Positions 10,621 to 49,804 of a stretch of 64,000 bases of DNA are shown here, in pieces (within the stretch, counting starts at the first letter, position 1; each line of letters begins with the position of its first letter). The stretch is taken from NCBI RefSeq assembly GCF_027409185.1, contig NC_084475.1, positions 15,892,130 to 15,956,129 of the forward strand. The letters are read 5' to 3'. Source of the stretch: Cynocephalus volans (lineage: Eukaryota; Chordata; Mammalia; Dermoptera; Cynocephalidae). The notes under the pieces were generated by a model, which searched no databases, had not been told where the DNA came from, and was given only the letters and a program-made list of their open reading frames with translations. A program made the position numbers and the translations under genes.

Positions 10621-11239
10621 AATAGTGTTGATTGAGTTCCTACTATATGCCAGGGAATGAACATGCTAGGTGCTGTGCCAGGTACTGGGTAGAGAGAAAA
10701 AGAGATGCTACCTTTCCCTTAAAGACCTCCTGAACCCAGGTCTTTCTGTGGCCACCACATGCCTTCCCAGCCTTGTAGGACTGCAGAACTTGTCAAAGAG
10801 GACTATGTCATGCTAAACTTACCCTCATTAATACGTAGGGGCCTCCAATAATCAAATGGTTATTTAATCATTGGCTTCTGGGTGACAGGTGTGTCCTTTC
10901 AATCTCCCCCCACACACACACACACCTCCAAAGTTATGCTAAATTACAAAATCACCTCCAGGCAAAGGAGGAGTTTGTATAAAAAGCATATTTAAAGGTG
11001 TGAGCAATATATATTCCAATAGCAAACTGGAATTCTGTGGGCTGGGCCTAGGAAATCTACAAAAATCATGAACTGAGAGTCTTTGTGAAAAGAGAGAAGT
11101 CTTAGCTGTGCAATGAAAAAGGATGCTTTCGGAAAAGATTCAGATCCTTGTGCCCGCCAGCAGCCAAACAACTCCCCCTCAAATAAACCCAAAACAAAAC
11201 AAATAGAAAAACAAAGTGCAAGAAGTATACGTGGAAAAG

Positions 11240-11445
11240 AATAACAGTGGCAGACACTAACTGAGTGATTATTATGTGCAGACTCTGTGCTAAACCCTTA
11301 ATCCTCACAACGCCTCTATTATAATTATCTCCATTTTACAGATGAAGAAAGTGAGACATAGAGAGGTTGGGCAACTTGGTAACCCAGCTTGAAGTGGCAG
11401 AGCCAGTATGGAACTCAGGCCTTCTGACTCAGAGCCCAGGGCTTA
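11240..11445 (+). mobile_element. MIR SINE
   Basis: gtgattattatgtgcagact, ctccattttacagatgaaga and ggcagagccagtatggaact are canonical MIR segments in order. Confidence 0.75.
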
Positions 11446-11609
11446 ATTACTGTAGGGTTACGTAGAGGCCACCATGGATGGCCACAAAGAGAAAACATGC
11501 AAAAAAAAAAAATTCCGAAGATAGTACCAGGAGCATCACTCAAGTTGTTGTGTTGTTTTTGTTTTTGGCAACTGGCTGGTACACTCAAGTTATTTTGACT
11601 TAAATTTTT

Positions 11610-11779
11610 TTTTTTTTTTCCCAAAAGATGACCGGTAAGGGGATCTTAAACCTTGACTTGGTGTTGTCAGCAGCAGGCTCTCCCAAGTGAGCTAATAGGC
11701 CATCCCTATACAGGGATCCGAACCTGCGGCCTTGGTGTTTTCAGCAGCATGCTCTCCCAAGTGAGCCACAGGCCGGCCC
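11610..11779 (-). mobile_element. tRNA-Ile dimeric SINE
   Basis: Reverse dimer. Duplication ttgacttaaattttt at 11595-11609 and 11780-11794. Confidence 0.88.
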
Positions 11780-12333
11780 TTGACTTAAATTTTTGTTTGT
11801 TTGTCTCTTCCAGCAGAATGGGAGCTCCATGAAAGCAGATATTTGGGCTGGCCGTGAATGAATAAGTAGGGTGTTGTGCAGTGAAGTTTTGACCATTAGA
11901 AAGTTGGGCAAGAAAGGCCTAATTCCTCTAGGAATCTAATTAAATAATCAATAATTGGTATTAGAAATAGAGGGTGAAAATAGAGTGAACCACCTGAATG
12001 TACTCCACTGGGTCAGGTGACAAAGAAAAAAAACTTCATTTCTAAAAGTGGCAAGAGAACAAGAATCACAGTCTGTTTAGAGCTCTAAATCTTTGCCAAA
12101 AACCCTGAGACACACATAACAACCTTTATAATACAGATGACTAAACTGTGTGTACTTTAAACCATCAAATTTCCTTCACACTCAAAGTGTAGTTGAGTAC
12201 TTGAGCTGTTTGTGTGTGAACACTGAGTTCCTCAAATTCCTCGATACTGCAGGAAATCTGGAGGCATAATTGTGATCATGTTGTAGAAACTTTCCAATTT
12301 TCCACTTTGGATGGCAAAGAAGATGAGGCCCAA

Positions 12334-12432
12334 GGGCTGGACGATTAGCTCAGCTGGATAGAGTACGGTCTTATAACACGAAGTCACAGGTTTGGATGTC
12401 CATACTGGCCAACCACCAAAAAAAAAAAAAAA
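12334..12432 (+). mobile_element. tRNA-Ile monomeric SINE
   Basis: gggctggacgattagctcag through ctggccaaccacc plus poly(A). Confidence 0.8.
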
Positions 12433-12519
12433 CTGGAGAGAAGATAGAACTAAGATTGTATGAGCAGTCAATGTACAGTACAAGAACCTAGTACATAGCT
12501 CTTTAAAAGTATCAGTTTG

Positions 12520-12698
12520 AGGGCTGGCCCGTGGCTCACTCGGGAGAATGTGGTGCTGATAACACCAAGGCCACAGGTTCGGATCCCTATATAGGGATGG
12601 CCGGTTAGCTCGCTGGGTGAGCGTGGTGCTGACAACACCAAGTCAAGGGTTAAGATCCCTTTACCAGTCATCTTTAAAAAAAAAATAATAATAATAAT
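12520..12698 (+). mobile_element. tRNA-Ile dimeric SINE
   Basis: Full dimer with (AAT)n tail. Duplication aaagtatcagtttg at 12506-12519 and 12699-12712. Confidence 0.9.
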
Positions 12699-12929
12699 AA
12701 AGTATCAGTTTGGGTATAGAACGTAGGGAAATATTATCCCATCTCAATACCACGCATTCACTGAAAGTTGATATACATATTGGACAATACTTTATATTAA
12801 CTATTGATATACATATTGCACAAACTTAACTTAGAAAATAGTCCTGTAAACTTTTTGTGAGCAGGTATCATCACCTTTCTTTTTTTTTTTTTTAAAAAAA
12901 GGGTGATCCCCTGGACAATAACAACTTCA

Positions 12930-13070
12930 CTTGGCGACTCTAGAAATGCAAATACCTGGACCCCATCCCAGACCTGCTGAATTAGAAGCTCTGGGGATAA
13001 GGCCCAAGCATCAGTGGTTTAACATGGCCTCCAGATAATTCTGATCATTAAAGTTTGAGAACCATATGGC
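12930..13070 (+). mobile_element. MER5A-like transposon
   Basis: ctagaaatgcaaatacctgg, ccagacctgctgaattagaa and aaagtttgagaaccat in MER5A order. Confidence 0.7.
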
Positions 13071-13139
13071 TAGAGCAACTTTCACTCCTCCAAGAATAAA
13101 TTTGTCACATTTATGATTTTACTTTTCAACTTTAAGTTT

Positions 13140-13478
13140 TATGTGGCCCAGCCCAGCAGCAACCACCAAGCTGCAGCAAGGGGGGGTGGCCCAGGTTCCC
13201 GAGCTGGGACGGTGGGGCACGAGGGCTTTTGCCACACCTCTTGACATCTGCACCTAGCCCAGCAATGACCAAGTTACCTCTTGAAACTCCCCAGTCTCCC
13301 CTGTGGGAATGAGGGGGGTGCAATGGACCTTGGTCCTGCCCTCCTCCTTCCTCCTTCTTCCACCCCATTTGCTTCCCTTTTCCCCTCTCCCCTGCCCTCC
13401 CAACTCCTCTGCAATAACATCCTAGAATGTTAAAAAATATATTAATAAAATTACATTTTCTTTAAAAAAAGTCTTATG
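13140..13478 (+). repeat. C/T-rich poly(A) retroposon, family not recognised (copy 1)
   Basis: Same element as 58375-58645. It has a GC-rich start (ggttcccgagctgggacgg), atctgcacctagcccagcaa, ggaatgaggggggtgca, a pyrimidine-rich stretch and tattaataaaatta before an A tail. Possible duplication ttatgtggcc on both sides. It may be a lineage-specific L1 3' UTR or a retrocopied transcript. Confidence 0.6.
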
Positions 13479-13710
13479 TGGCCATATATACAACATTAGG
13501 CCTATAAAGCAGATTTTCACGAACATGGCTTTATTTATGTACCTGTACATATGTGCATTTGTATGTATATATGTACGTATCTATATATTTGAAACATCTA
13601 TCAGTAAAATGTTTTTAAAAGAATAAAAATTTCAATACACCCACATTCCCATAACTCTACACAACACTTATTTCTCAACTCTAATTTCCAATCTTTATCC
13701 GTATGTAAAC

Positions 13711-13888
13711 TTCTTTTTTTTTTTTTTTTTTTTAAAAGATGACCGGTAAGGGGATCTTAACCCTTGGCTTGGTGTTGTCAGCACCACACTCACCCAGTGA
13801 GCAAACCGGCCATCCCTATATGGGATCCGAACCCATGGCCTTGATGTTATCAGCACCACACTCTCCCGAGTGAGCCACAGGCCAGCCC
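13711..13888 (-). mobile_element. tRNA-Ile dimeric SINE
   Basis: Reverse dimer from poly(T) to gagccacaggccagcccc. Confidence 0.85.
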
Positions 13889-13940
13889 CAAGTAAATCAA
13901 CTCTGATTTACTTTATCCCTAAATTGAACATATGTGTTTG

Positions 13941-14041
13941 TTTTTGTTTTTGTTTTGGTGGCTGGCCTCTATGGGGATCCGAACCCTTGTCCTTCATGTT
14001 ACAACATCACACTCTAACCAACTGAGCTAAATGGCCAGCCC
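13941..14041 (-). mobile_element. tRNA-Ile monomeric SINE
   Basis: ttttggtggctggcctctat through taaatggccagccc. Confidence 0.75.
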
Positions 14042-14145
14042 TAAAGTTCTTTACATAATTGTAGAAATACACAATTTTTGGTTTACTCAAATTTAAAATT
14101 ATTTGGTAAACATAATTAAGAGACAGCTTTTTAAAATTTTAATAA

Positions 14146-14234
14146 GGCCTGGTCAGTTACTCAACTGGTTGGAGCACAGTCTTATAATACCAAGTCATGG
14201 GTTCAGAACCCCAGACCAGCCAGCCACCAAAATA
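14146..14234 (+). mobile_element. tRNA-Ile monomeric SINE, hit in its tail by another SINE
   Basis: ggcctggtcagttactcaac through ccagccagccaccaaaataa. The next SINE inserted directly into its A-rich tail. Confidence 0.75.
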
Positions 14235-14250
14235 AATAAGTAAAACTTTA

Positions 14251-14386
14251 TTTTTTATTTTATTTAATTTTTTTGTCACCATCCGTACCGCGCTCAGCCA
14301 GTGAGCGCACGGGCCATCCTTATATAGGATCCGAACTGCTGGGCTCCCAGCACCACACTCTCCCGAGTGCGCCACAGGGTCGGCCC
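14251..14386 (-). mobile_element. tRNA-derived SINE type B
   Basis: Reverse copy with ccgcgctcagccagtgagcg and gtgcgccacagggtcggccc. Duplication aataagtaaaacttta at 14235-14250 and 14387-14402. Confidence 0.88.
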
Positions 14387-14733
14387 AATAAGTAAAACTT
14401 TAATAATACTCATTCCTGCCAGTCATTTTTCTTCATATCTATAAATACCTTTTATTGTTTACAAAATTCAGAATTTTTTTACAAAATTTTACTAAACTTT
14501 CTCTTTATAAAATTGTACCTTTTTTTTTTTGTCATCCTAATAGAAACCAAGGAATTTTACCTTTCAATGACTGTGAGAGACTTTTCTAACTGTGAGAGAC
14601 TTCTTTTTTTTAAAATTCATTTATTTCCTTTTTTTTTTTTTTGGTGATTATTTTTTTCAAAATCCCTTTTGATTATTTCTGGGAAGTGCAATTATGGGGA
14701 CAAAAGGTAACTATTTTAAAACATTTTGGGGGG

Positions 14734-14775
14734 GGGCTGGCCCGTGGCTCACTTGGGAGAGCATGGTGCAAAAAA
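14734..14775 (+). mobile_element. SINE dimer head fragment
   Basis: Only the first ~35 nt of a left unit (ggctggcccgtggctcactt), ending abruptly in an A run. Confidence 0.65.
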
Positions 14776-14799
14776 AAAAATTTGTTTTTGTTTTTGTTT

Positions 14800-14966
14800 T
14801 TTTTTTTTAAAAGATGAGCAGTAAGGGGATCTTAACCCTTGACTTGGTGTTGTCGGCACCATGCTCACCCAGTGAGCTAACCAGCCATCCCTATATGGGA
14901 TCCGAACCCGTGGCCTTGGTGTTATCAGCACCGCACTCACCCAAGTGAGCCACGGACCGGCCCCCC
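14800..14966 (-). mobile_element. tRNA-Ile dimeric SINE
   Basis: Reverse dimer from poly(T) and aagatgagcagtaagggg to gagccacggaccggcccc. Confidence 0.85.
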
Positions 14967-14977
14967 CCCCCAAATTT

Positions 14978-15062
14978 TTTTGGCAGCTGGCTGGTATGAG
15001 ATGCAACCCTTGACGTTGGTGTTACAATACTGTTCTCTGACTAACCGAGTAACCGGCCAACC
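14978..15062 (-). mobile_element. tRNA-Ile monomeric SINE, diverged
   Basis: ttggcagctggctggtatga through cgagtaaccggccaaccc. Third member of a three-SINE cluster. Confidence 0.65.
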
Positions 15063-15204
15063 CTCATTTTAGAACTTTTTTTTTCTTTTTCTTTTTAGCT
15101 TTAAAACTTCTAGAAAGACTTTTCTATGTCCTTGTTAGTCTTCACAGTTCTTTTAAATAGGTGAATAATATCTCATTGATATATTTAGCTATTTCTCTGT
15201 GGTT

Positions 15205-15415
15205 AAATATTTGTGCCAATAGCTCTCAACAGAGATGATTTTGCCTCCTAGGGGACATTGGGAATATCTGGAGACGTTTTTGATTGTCACAATTGTTGAA
15301 GGATCCATTGGCATTTAGTGAGTAGAGGCCAGAGAGTTTGTTAAATAATCTACCATGCACAGAACAACTCTCATATCATAGAATTAGCCAGCCGAAAATA
15401 TCAATAGTGCAGAGG
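15205..15415 (-). mobile_element. MER20-like hAT transposon
   Basis: Reverse MER20 pattern: agctctcaacagagatgatt, tcctaggggacattggg, ggagacgtttttgattgtca, gtgcagaggttgaaaca. Confidence 0.65.
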
Positions 15416-15513
15416 TTGAAACACTTGTTTTATTTATTTATTTATGTTATATATAGCATATACTGAAATTCACATATCTTTTGTGTTTTGTAAATTATTT
15501 GAGATAAATTTTC

Positions 15514-15602
15514 TTTTTAAAAAGATGACTGGTAAGGGGATCTTAACCCTTGACTTGGTGTTGTCAGCACCACACTCTCCCAAGTGAGCCATGGGCTGGC
15601 CC
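15514..15602 (-). mobile_element. Collapsed tRNA-Ile SINE (left head joined to right tail)
   Basis: Reverse copy whose tail belongs to the right unit (aagatgactggtaagggg) while its head is that of the left unit (gagccatgggctggccc); one tRNA unit is missing. Perfect 18-bp duplication tatttgagataaattttc at 15496-15513 and 15603-15620 shows it inserted in this form. Confidence 0.85.
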
Positions 15603-15666
15603 TATTTGAGATAAATTTTCAAGAGAGGACTTTCTGGGTCAAAGTACATAAACATCTGTATGGCTT

Positions 15667-15722
15667 TTTTTTGGTGGGGGGAGGGCTGGCCAATAAGGAG
15701 ATCTCAACCCTTGACCTTGTAT
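15667..15722 (-). mobile_element. tRNA-Ile SINE fragment
   Basis: tttggtggggggagggctgg then gatctcaacccttgacctt; degenerate. Confidence 0.5.
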
Positions 15723-15904
15723 GACTCTTGGTAATAGATTTCTACCTTGTTTTTCAGAATAATTATGTTTCTTGAAATGATGTATTTATTTCTCTGCAGG
15801 CTAGGAAGCATTAGATTTATTAAGATGTATTAAAGTGCATCCACTTAATATTTTACATAGGCCACATCTTTAGCAGAGTTCCTCTGGCTTCTCTGAGACT
15901 GATT

Positions 15905-15978
15905 CTTTTTTTCTTTTTTTTGAAGCTGACTAGCATAGAGATCCAAACCTGTGACCTTGGTGTTATAAGGCTCTCAGA
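15905..15978 (-). mobile_element. tRNA-Ile monomeric SINE fragment
   Basis: tgaagctgactagcatagag, ccaaacctgtgaccttggtg; truncated at its head. Confidence 0.55.
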
Positions 15979-16092
15979 CTGATTTTTAGCTTGATTTTGG
16001 AGTGACTTAAAAGTGATTTCTGGTTTGATTCTTGTACAATAGGTATGCTTTGTTTTAAATTAGTTTTGATTCTAGAAATAATTTATTCTTTT

Positions 16093-16262
16093 TTTTTTTT
16101 TTTTTTTTTAAGATGACCGGTAAGGGGATCTTAACCCTTGGCTTGGTGTTGTCAGCACCATGCTCAGCCAGTGAGCCAAACGGCCATCACTATATAGGCT
16201 CCGAACCCGTGGCCTTGGTGCTATCAGCATCACACTCTCCCGAGTGAGCCACGGGGCCAGCC
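16093..16262 (-). mobile_element. tRNA-Ile dimeric SINE
   Basis: Reverse dimer. Near-perfect 20-bp duplication of the tagaaataattta type at 16073-16092 and 16263-16282. Confidence 0.88.
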
Positions 16263-16300
16263 TAGAAATAACTTATTCTTTTCATCTTACTAAAGTTCTG

Positions 16301-16325
16301 ACGGGCTGGCCCGTGGCTCACTAGT
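16301..16325 (+). mobile_element. SINE dimer head fragment
   Basis: gggctggcccgtggctcact only. Confidence 0.5.
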
Positions 16326-16754
16326 GGTCTTAGACCAAACAATATTTCCAGTACTCTTGATCAAACAATTTCAGTGCTTTTATTATCTTCAAATGACATT
16401 TTGTCAATCTTAATATGTCAAGGAACTATAGCACTAAGACTTTCCAAGTTCTTTTGTTTTTATTTGTTCAATCTTTTTTTTCAGGTCTTGTTTTGAAAAG
16501 GGTGTTTTTTGTTTTGTTTTGTTTTATTTTGTCTTGTTTTTGTCTTTTGTCCTGTTATCTTTTTCTTCCCTTCTCCTCATCCTGTTCCTGAGCATATTTT
16601 TCTCTGAGAGAGATTAAGATGATTTTAACTATCATTACCTTATTACCTTCGGCTTTAACTTCTGCTGCTGGAAGACTATTGGATAGCCAGAGCAAATATA
16701 ATACCTATAGTACTTTAAAGTTTTTGATTTATCTGGTACTGAATATTTATTTAA

Positions 16755-16850
16755 TACTTTTAGCTCATTTGGTTAGAGCACGGTGTTGACAACACCAAGG
16801 TCAAGGGTTTGGATCCCCAAACCACCAGCTGCCAAGAAAAAAAACCACAA
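16755..16850 (+). mobile_element. tRNA-Ile monomeric SINE
   Basis: ttttagctcatttggttaga, acaccaaggtcaagggtttg, tail accaccagctgccaag plus A run. The head is truncated. Confidence 0.7.
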
Positions 16851-17151
16851 AAAAATACTTTTGGAAAATATTAGACCTCTTTATATATACTTCTTAGAAA
16901 ATGCACATGAATGCACAATTTCGAATACTTCATAGCCACACCATTCGTGTCAGAGACACTCAGTGACACTGGGAAACATTTGGAAATTGCTGCAAGATAT
17001 AGATGGTAAACAGTTGTGTTTTTTGCAAATCTGCAATAAATTCCATCCTACAGATGGCTGACTTCAGTGATAGGGATTTGAACAAATTATGATAGCCAGG
17101 GGATTTTTCTCCGTTTCCATAACATTTGTGATTCAAAAGAACAAATTCTAT

Positions 17152-17256
17152 TTTTTTTTTTTTTTTTTTTTGGCGACTGGCCAGTTCGGAGATCTGAACA
17201 CTTGACCTTGGTGTTACAAAACTATGCTCTAACTAACTGAGCCAACCGGCCAGCCC
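17152..17256 (-). mobile_element. tRNA-Ile monomeric SINE
   Basis: poly(T), tggcgactggccagttcgga through gagccaaccggccagccc. Confidence 0.8.
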
Positions 17257-17608
17257 TTCTCTTTTGTATCTATTTTATTTATTTTTAGAACAAATTCTTT
17301 ATTGGGTGACAGTTAGAAATTGCCTAATCACTCTAAGTCATCTTATTTTCATCAATCCAAATAGGTTATTTGGAATAATTTAAAGGAAATAAGCATTTTC
17401 CTCAGATAAAACATTGATATATTTGTCTTGTTTTTAGATCAAATTTATTTCCTAAATAAAAGCTGCTACATTTTCAGACATTGCTTCCTAAGACTTAATT
17501 TTAAATTACTAATTATCTTCAGTTTGTTCAAAAAGTTATTTATTGGGAAATTTAGAACCAGTACCATTCTTAATGTGTTACATGCTAATCAAAAAATAAA
17601 TAATGTAG

Positions 17609-17648
17609 ATCCCCTTACCGGCCATCTTTAAATAATAATAATAATAAT
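17609..17648 (+). mobile_element. SINE tail fragment
   Basis: gatccccttaccggccatct with (AAT)n tail; 5'-truncated. Confidence 0.55.
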
Positions 17649-18397
17649 AGTTTAACTGCTTGAAGTTATTGGAGCACTTTTGACTTTTCCATAACAAGGC
17701 CAGGGATTCCCTGATTTGAGTGCTTTGTTTTGCTTTTTCTCGGAGAAGTAACAAAATTAGTATGTGTTTAATTAAGCAAGCCCAGCTGTCTCGATTGCAC
17801 AGTTACTTCAGCTGCATCAATTTTGTCCGCATGCCTCGCTTGTGTTTTGGGGTGGGAGTGGCTGAGACTGCTTTCGGACACAAGCCCGTTGGACCGTCGG
17901 GGCTCGCCCAAAGCGGCTGCGACACTTAAGTGGAGACCAGGAGCCGGCGAGGACCGCCAGAGTCGGGAGGGGTGGCAGGCTCCCTGGGACCCTGGCCGGC
18001 CCTGAGTCCCCCTGCAAGAACAGCCACCCCGGCCCAAGCACGCACAGCCACGCCTCCTCCCGCCGCTCCCGCGGTCTCCGGGGGCCTTCTCCCAGCCCGG
18101 CGCGGGGCTGTCCGCGGCGCCGCCTGACCTGGCGAGAGCCTTACTGTGAGGACAGGCTGCCCCTGGCGCTGTTTTCCATGACGCGCTGTCGAGGCCAGGA
18201 AGGAGGCACACGTGTAGAAGGCCGCAGAGTGGTGGGCCGTGGCTGAGAAGAGACGGCCCTGCCCCCTTGTGGGGTTGGGCCTGCAGGCGCTGCAGGAGGC
18301 GCCCGCGCGGGGTCCTCTCTCGCAGCGGGCTCGGAGCGGGAGGCCTGATCCGGGAGCTTGGGCAGCCCCGCGATTTAAGGATCCTGGACGCGGCACT

Positions 18398-47560
<29,163 letters not shown>

Positions 47561-47620
47561 GGCCAGCTGAGAGCTGCTGCAGTGTGGTATCGTTGTATGG
47601 CAATGTATATAGATTTTTAA

Positions 47621-47626
47621 AATAAA
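47621..47626 (+). terminator. NUP85: NUP85 polyadenylation signal
   Basis: AATAAA 61 nt after the stop codon; the 3' UTR is therefore only about 80-90 nt. Confidence 0.85.
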
Positions 47627-47639
47627 TGTTCTCTTTCTC

Positions 47640-48080
47640 AAATACAAGGCAAATTCTTAGAGTCCAGCTAGGGAGCTTTTAATCTCTGTATACTCTGAAC
47701 CTGCTGAGGTAGTAAAAATTAAGAACAGGCTTATTTTATGTTCTTTTTGATATGGAACTGTCTTTCCCATGTCTCCTTAGAGAAGCAGCCACTCCCAGAA
47801 GTTACTAACGATGAGTGCAGTGTCTTCCTGCCTGTAATTAGAAACTCAAACAAGAGCCACTGGTGGTTTACTTGTGCTTCTGAAATCTTGCCTCACCTCA
47901 GAATCATCTGGAACACTCAATATTCTGTTAACTTTGTGGTTACCTTTCTTAAAAGCTCAGGAACCTGTACTTTAAATGAAAACCACAGGTGGTTCCAGCA
48001 GTCTGTCCACCTCCCTCTTGGAATTCATAGGTGGTGCCTCCCCCGTCGGGGAGAATGGTGTCTATATTAGGACTCCAAGT
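47640..48080. other. NUP85-GGA3 3' intergenic gap
   Basis: About 440 nt between the expected cleavage sites of two convergent genes. No gene, repeat or RNA was recognised. Confidence 0.7.
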
Positions 48081-49693
48081 AGGGTGAAATGGTTTTATTT
48101 AACATGCAGCAAAACAAGGGCGCAGGGTTGATATATCTAGTACAGCTGTTTGCCACAAAGCAGTGACTCAGATAGAACAAGTAACACTCATAAATAATTT
48201 TAAAGTCTAAGGTTCGTTGTAAAGATACATTTCCACACAGTAATCCCCTAGACATTTCCAGGGCTGCAGCAGCCAGTCTCTGGAAAGCTCTTGGATTTAT
48301 TAAGTAGCGAAAATGATTCATTCATTTTTGACCTGTCCTAATGAAGCAGTGAAACCTGCTTGCTAAAGACCACAAGGGGAGGAAAAGGGAGGGTAGAGTG
48401 ACCTCTTGATACAGAGTAAAGAAGCCCGGCAAGGGGCAGGGAGAGATCAAGGATGTGGCTTCTGCCACCTCCTCTCAGAGATGTACGATAGCTGAGCCCA
48501 TGCAGCTGAGCTCAGCCGAGCTGTGTGCTCTTCCCCAGCTTCTGCAGCAGCTGGTAGGTCTGTTTCCTTTTGCCTCGTGAGGCCTTGCATCCATGGCCCA
48601 GGCTTGCCCAGCAGGTGGAGCAGCTGGGACCAACAAGCACTGTTGAAGCAATAGGGTCTGGTGACTCCTTTCAAGCATGGCCCTGATCTCATCACCTCCA
48701 GACCCAACATCTCGCCAACAGTGGCCTGCAGCAGCTGGGGAAGCTGGTTTCTGGGCAGCACATAGGGACATAAGTCTAGTGCAACGTGCTTTATCCTGAG
48801 GCCTCCGGCATCCATCCGTAGATGCCATACCACATGCCATCTGGTGGGAGGAGGGGGAGGCCATAGCAGGAAGAGGCAGAGGGTGGCGGGAGTCCTCCTC
48901 ATCAGCCTTTAAGAGGAGGACAGCACTTTATTTCATGCCAAGCAAGAGGTAGTCAATAAGATGGCCTGTCCCCATTGCAGGAGGCAGGCTTCTCCCAGAA
49001 AGCTCTGAGTGCCTGCTTTTGGAGAAGGAGAAACACTGGTTTTCTTCCATTTTCTTTCCCATCCCTAGTTCAGGTTGTCATGAGACCACATTCTGTTTCT
49101 ACTAGGCCGAGTCCCATGTCCTGCTATGTCCATAGGACACAGCCTGCCATCAACAGGGACAAGTGCACAGCTCATCATTCAGTGGTCATTCCAGGATGCG
49201 GCTGCCCACAGAAGGCAGGGTTGGCGAATCTGCAGATAACAACTGGGTCACTGGGTTTGCCCCCATCACTGGAGGTGGCAACAGGAACCTGCCAGCAGGG
49301 GAAGCACAGAGGCCTCCAAGCTGTGCTGTGGGTGTGTGTGAGGACTTGGTCCTTTGAGGGGGCAGATAATCTCTCTTTAGAGACCACCCCCCTGGGGCAT
49401 CAGGGAATGCCATTAAGGAAAGGGAAAAACCTACCCCAAGCCTGGGGCCCGAGTTCCCAGAACAGTAGTGAAGTCAGGGGCCACTCCTCCCCACCCTGAC
49501 GGTGTATGGCCACTTCAAGTCACACAGGTAGATAAAAACAGGTCCTTTTAGGGGTTGAAGGAGATTATCTCACAGCAGCAGCTTGGCTCCCAGCAGAAAT
49601 GCTCAGGGCCCCTGTTCCACGTCAGGATGTGGAGCGCTGACCGGAACTCCCTCTCTTGGGGCTTCAAAGTGGAGATCACAGCGTCCTTTGAGG
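48080..49693 (-). other. GGA3: GGA3 3' UTR
   Basis: Unique, repeat-free sequence between the stop codon and the polyadenylation signal. Several open frames of 60-170 codons cross it on both strands, but none shows splice sites or recognisable motifs. Confidence 0.7.
48094..48099 (-). terminator. GGA3: GGA3 polyadenylation signal
   Basis: Minus-strand AATAAA; it predicts a 3' UTR of about 1.6 kb (to 49693). Confidence 0.75.
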
Positions 49694-49804
49694 TCATAGG
49701 TTCCCCCACTGCTCCACAGGAGGGAACTGGTCCACCTCGCCCACCTCTGTGCTCAGCTGCTCCCCCAGGGTGAAGGTCAGCCTATACCGAAGCCGCACCT
49801 TCTC
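49694..49804 (-). CDS. GGA3: GGA3 exon 17 and stop
   Basis: 111 nt; EKVRLRYRLTFTLGEQLSTE through PPVEQWGNL and TGA at 49694-49696. Confidence 0.95.
   Translation of the reverse strand, partial: EKVRLRYRLTFTLGEQLSTEVGEVDQFPPVEQWGNL

Larger units (their letters stand above)
8011..17820. other. SUMO2-NUP85 intergenic region
   Basis: About 9.8 kb between two CpG-island promoters that face away from each other. No coding exon or RNA gene was recognised. It is filled with L2, MER, MIR and SINE copies listed separately. Stretches without an assignable element include 10720-11235, 11830-12330, 13480-13710 and 16330-16745. Confidence 0.7.

Noticed and set aside
48447-49499. Frames of 130-174 codons right of the NUP85 end
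   Set aside because: They fall in the GGA3 3' UTR, lack splice signals or recognised motifs and overlap each other on both strands.
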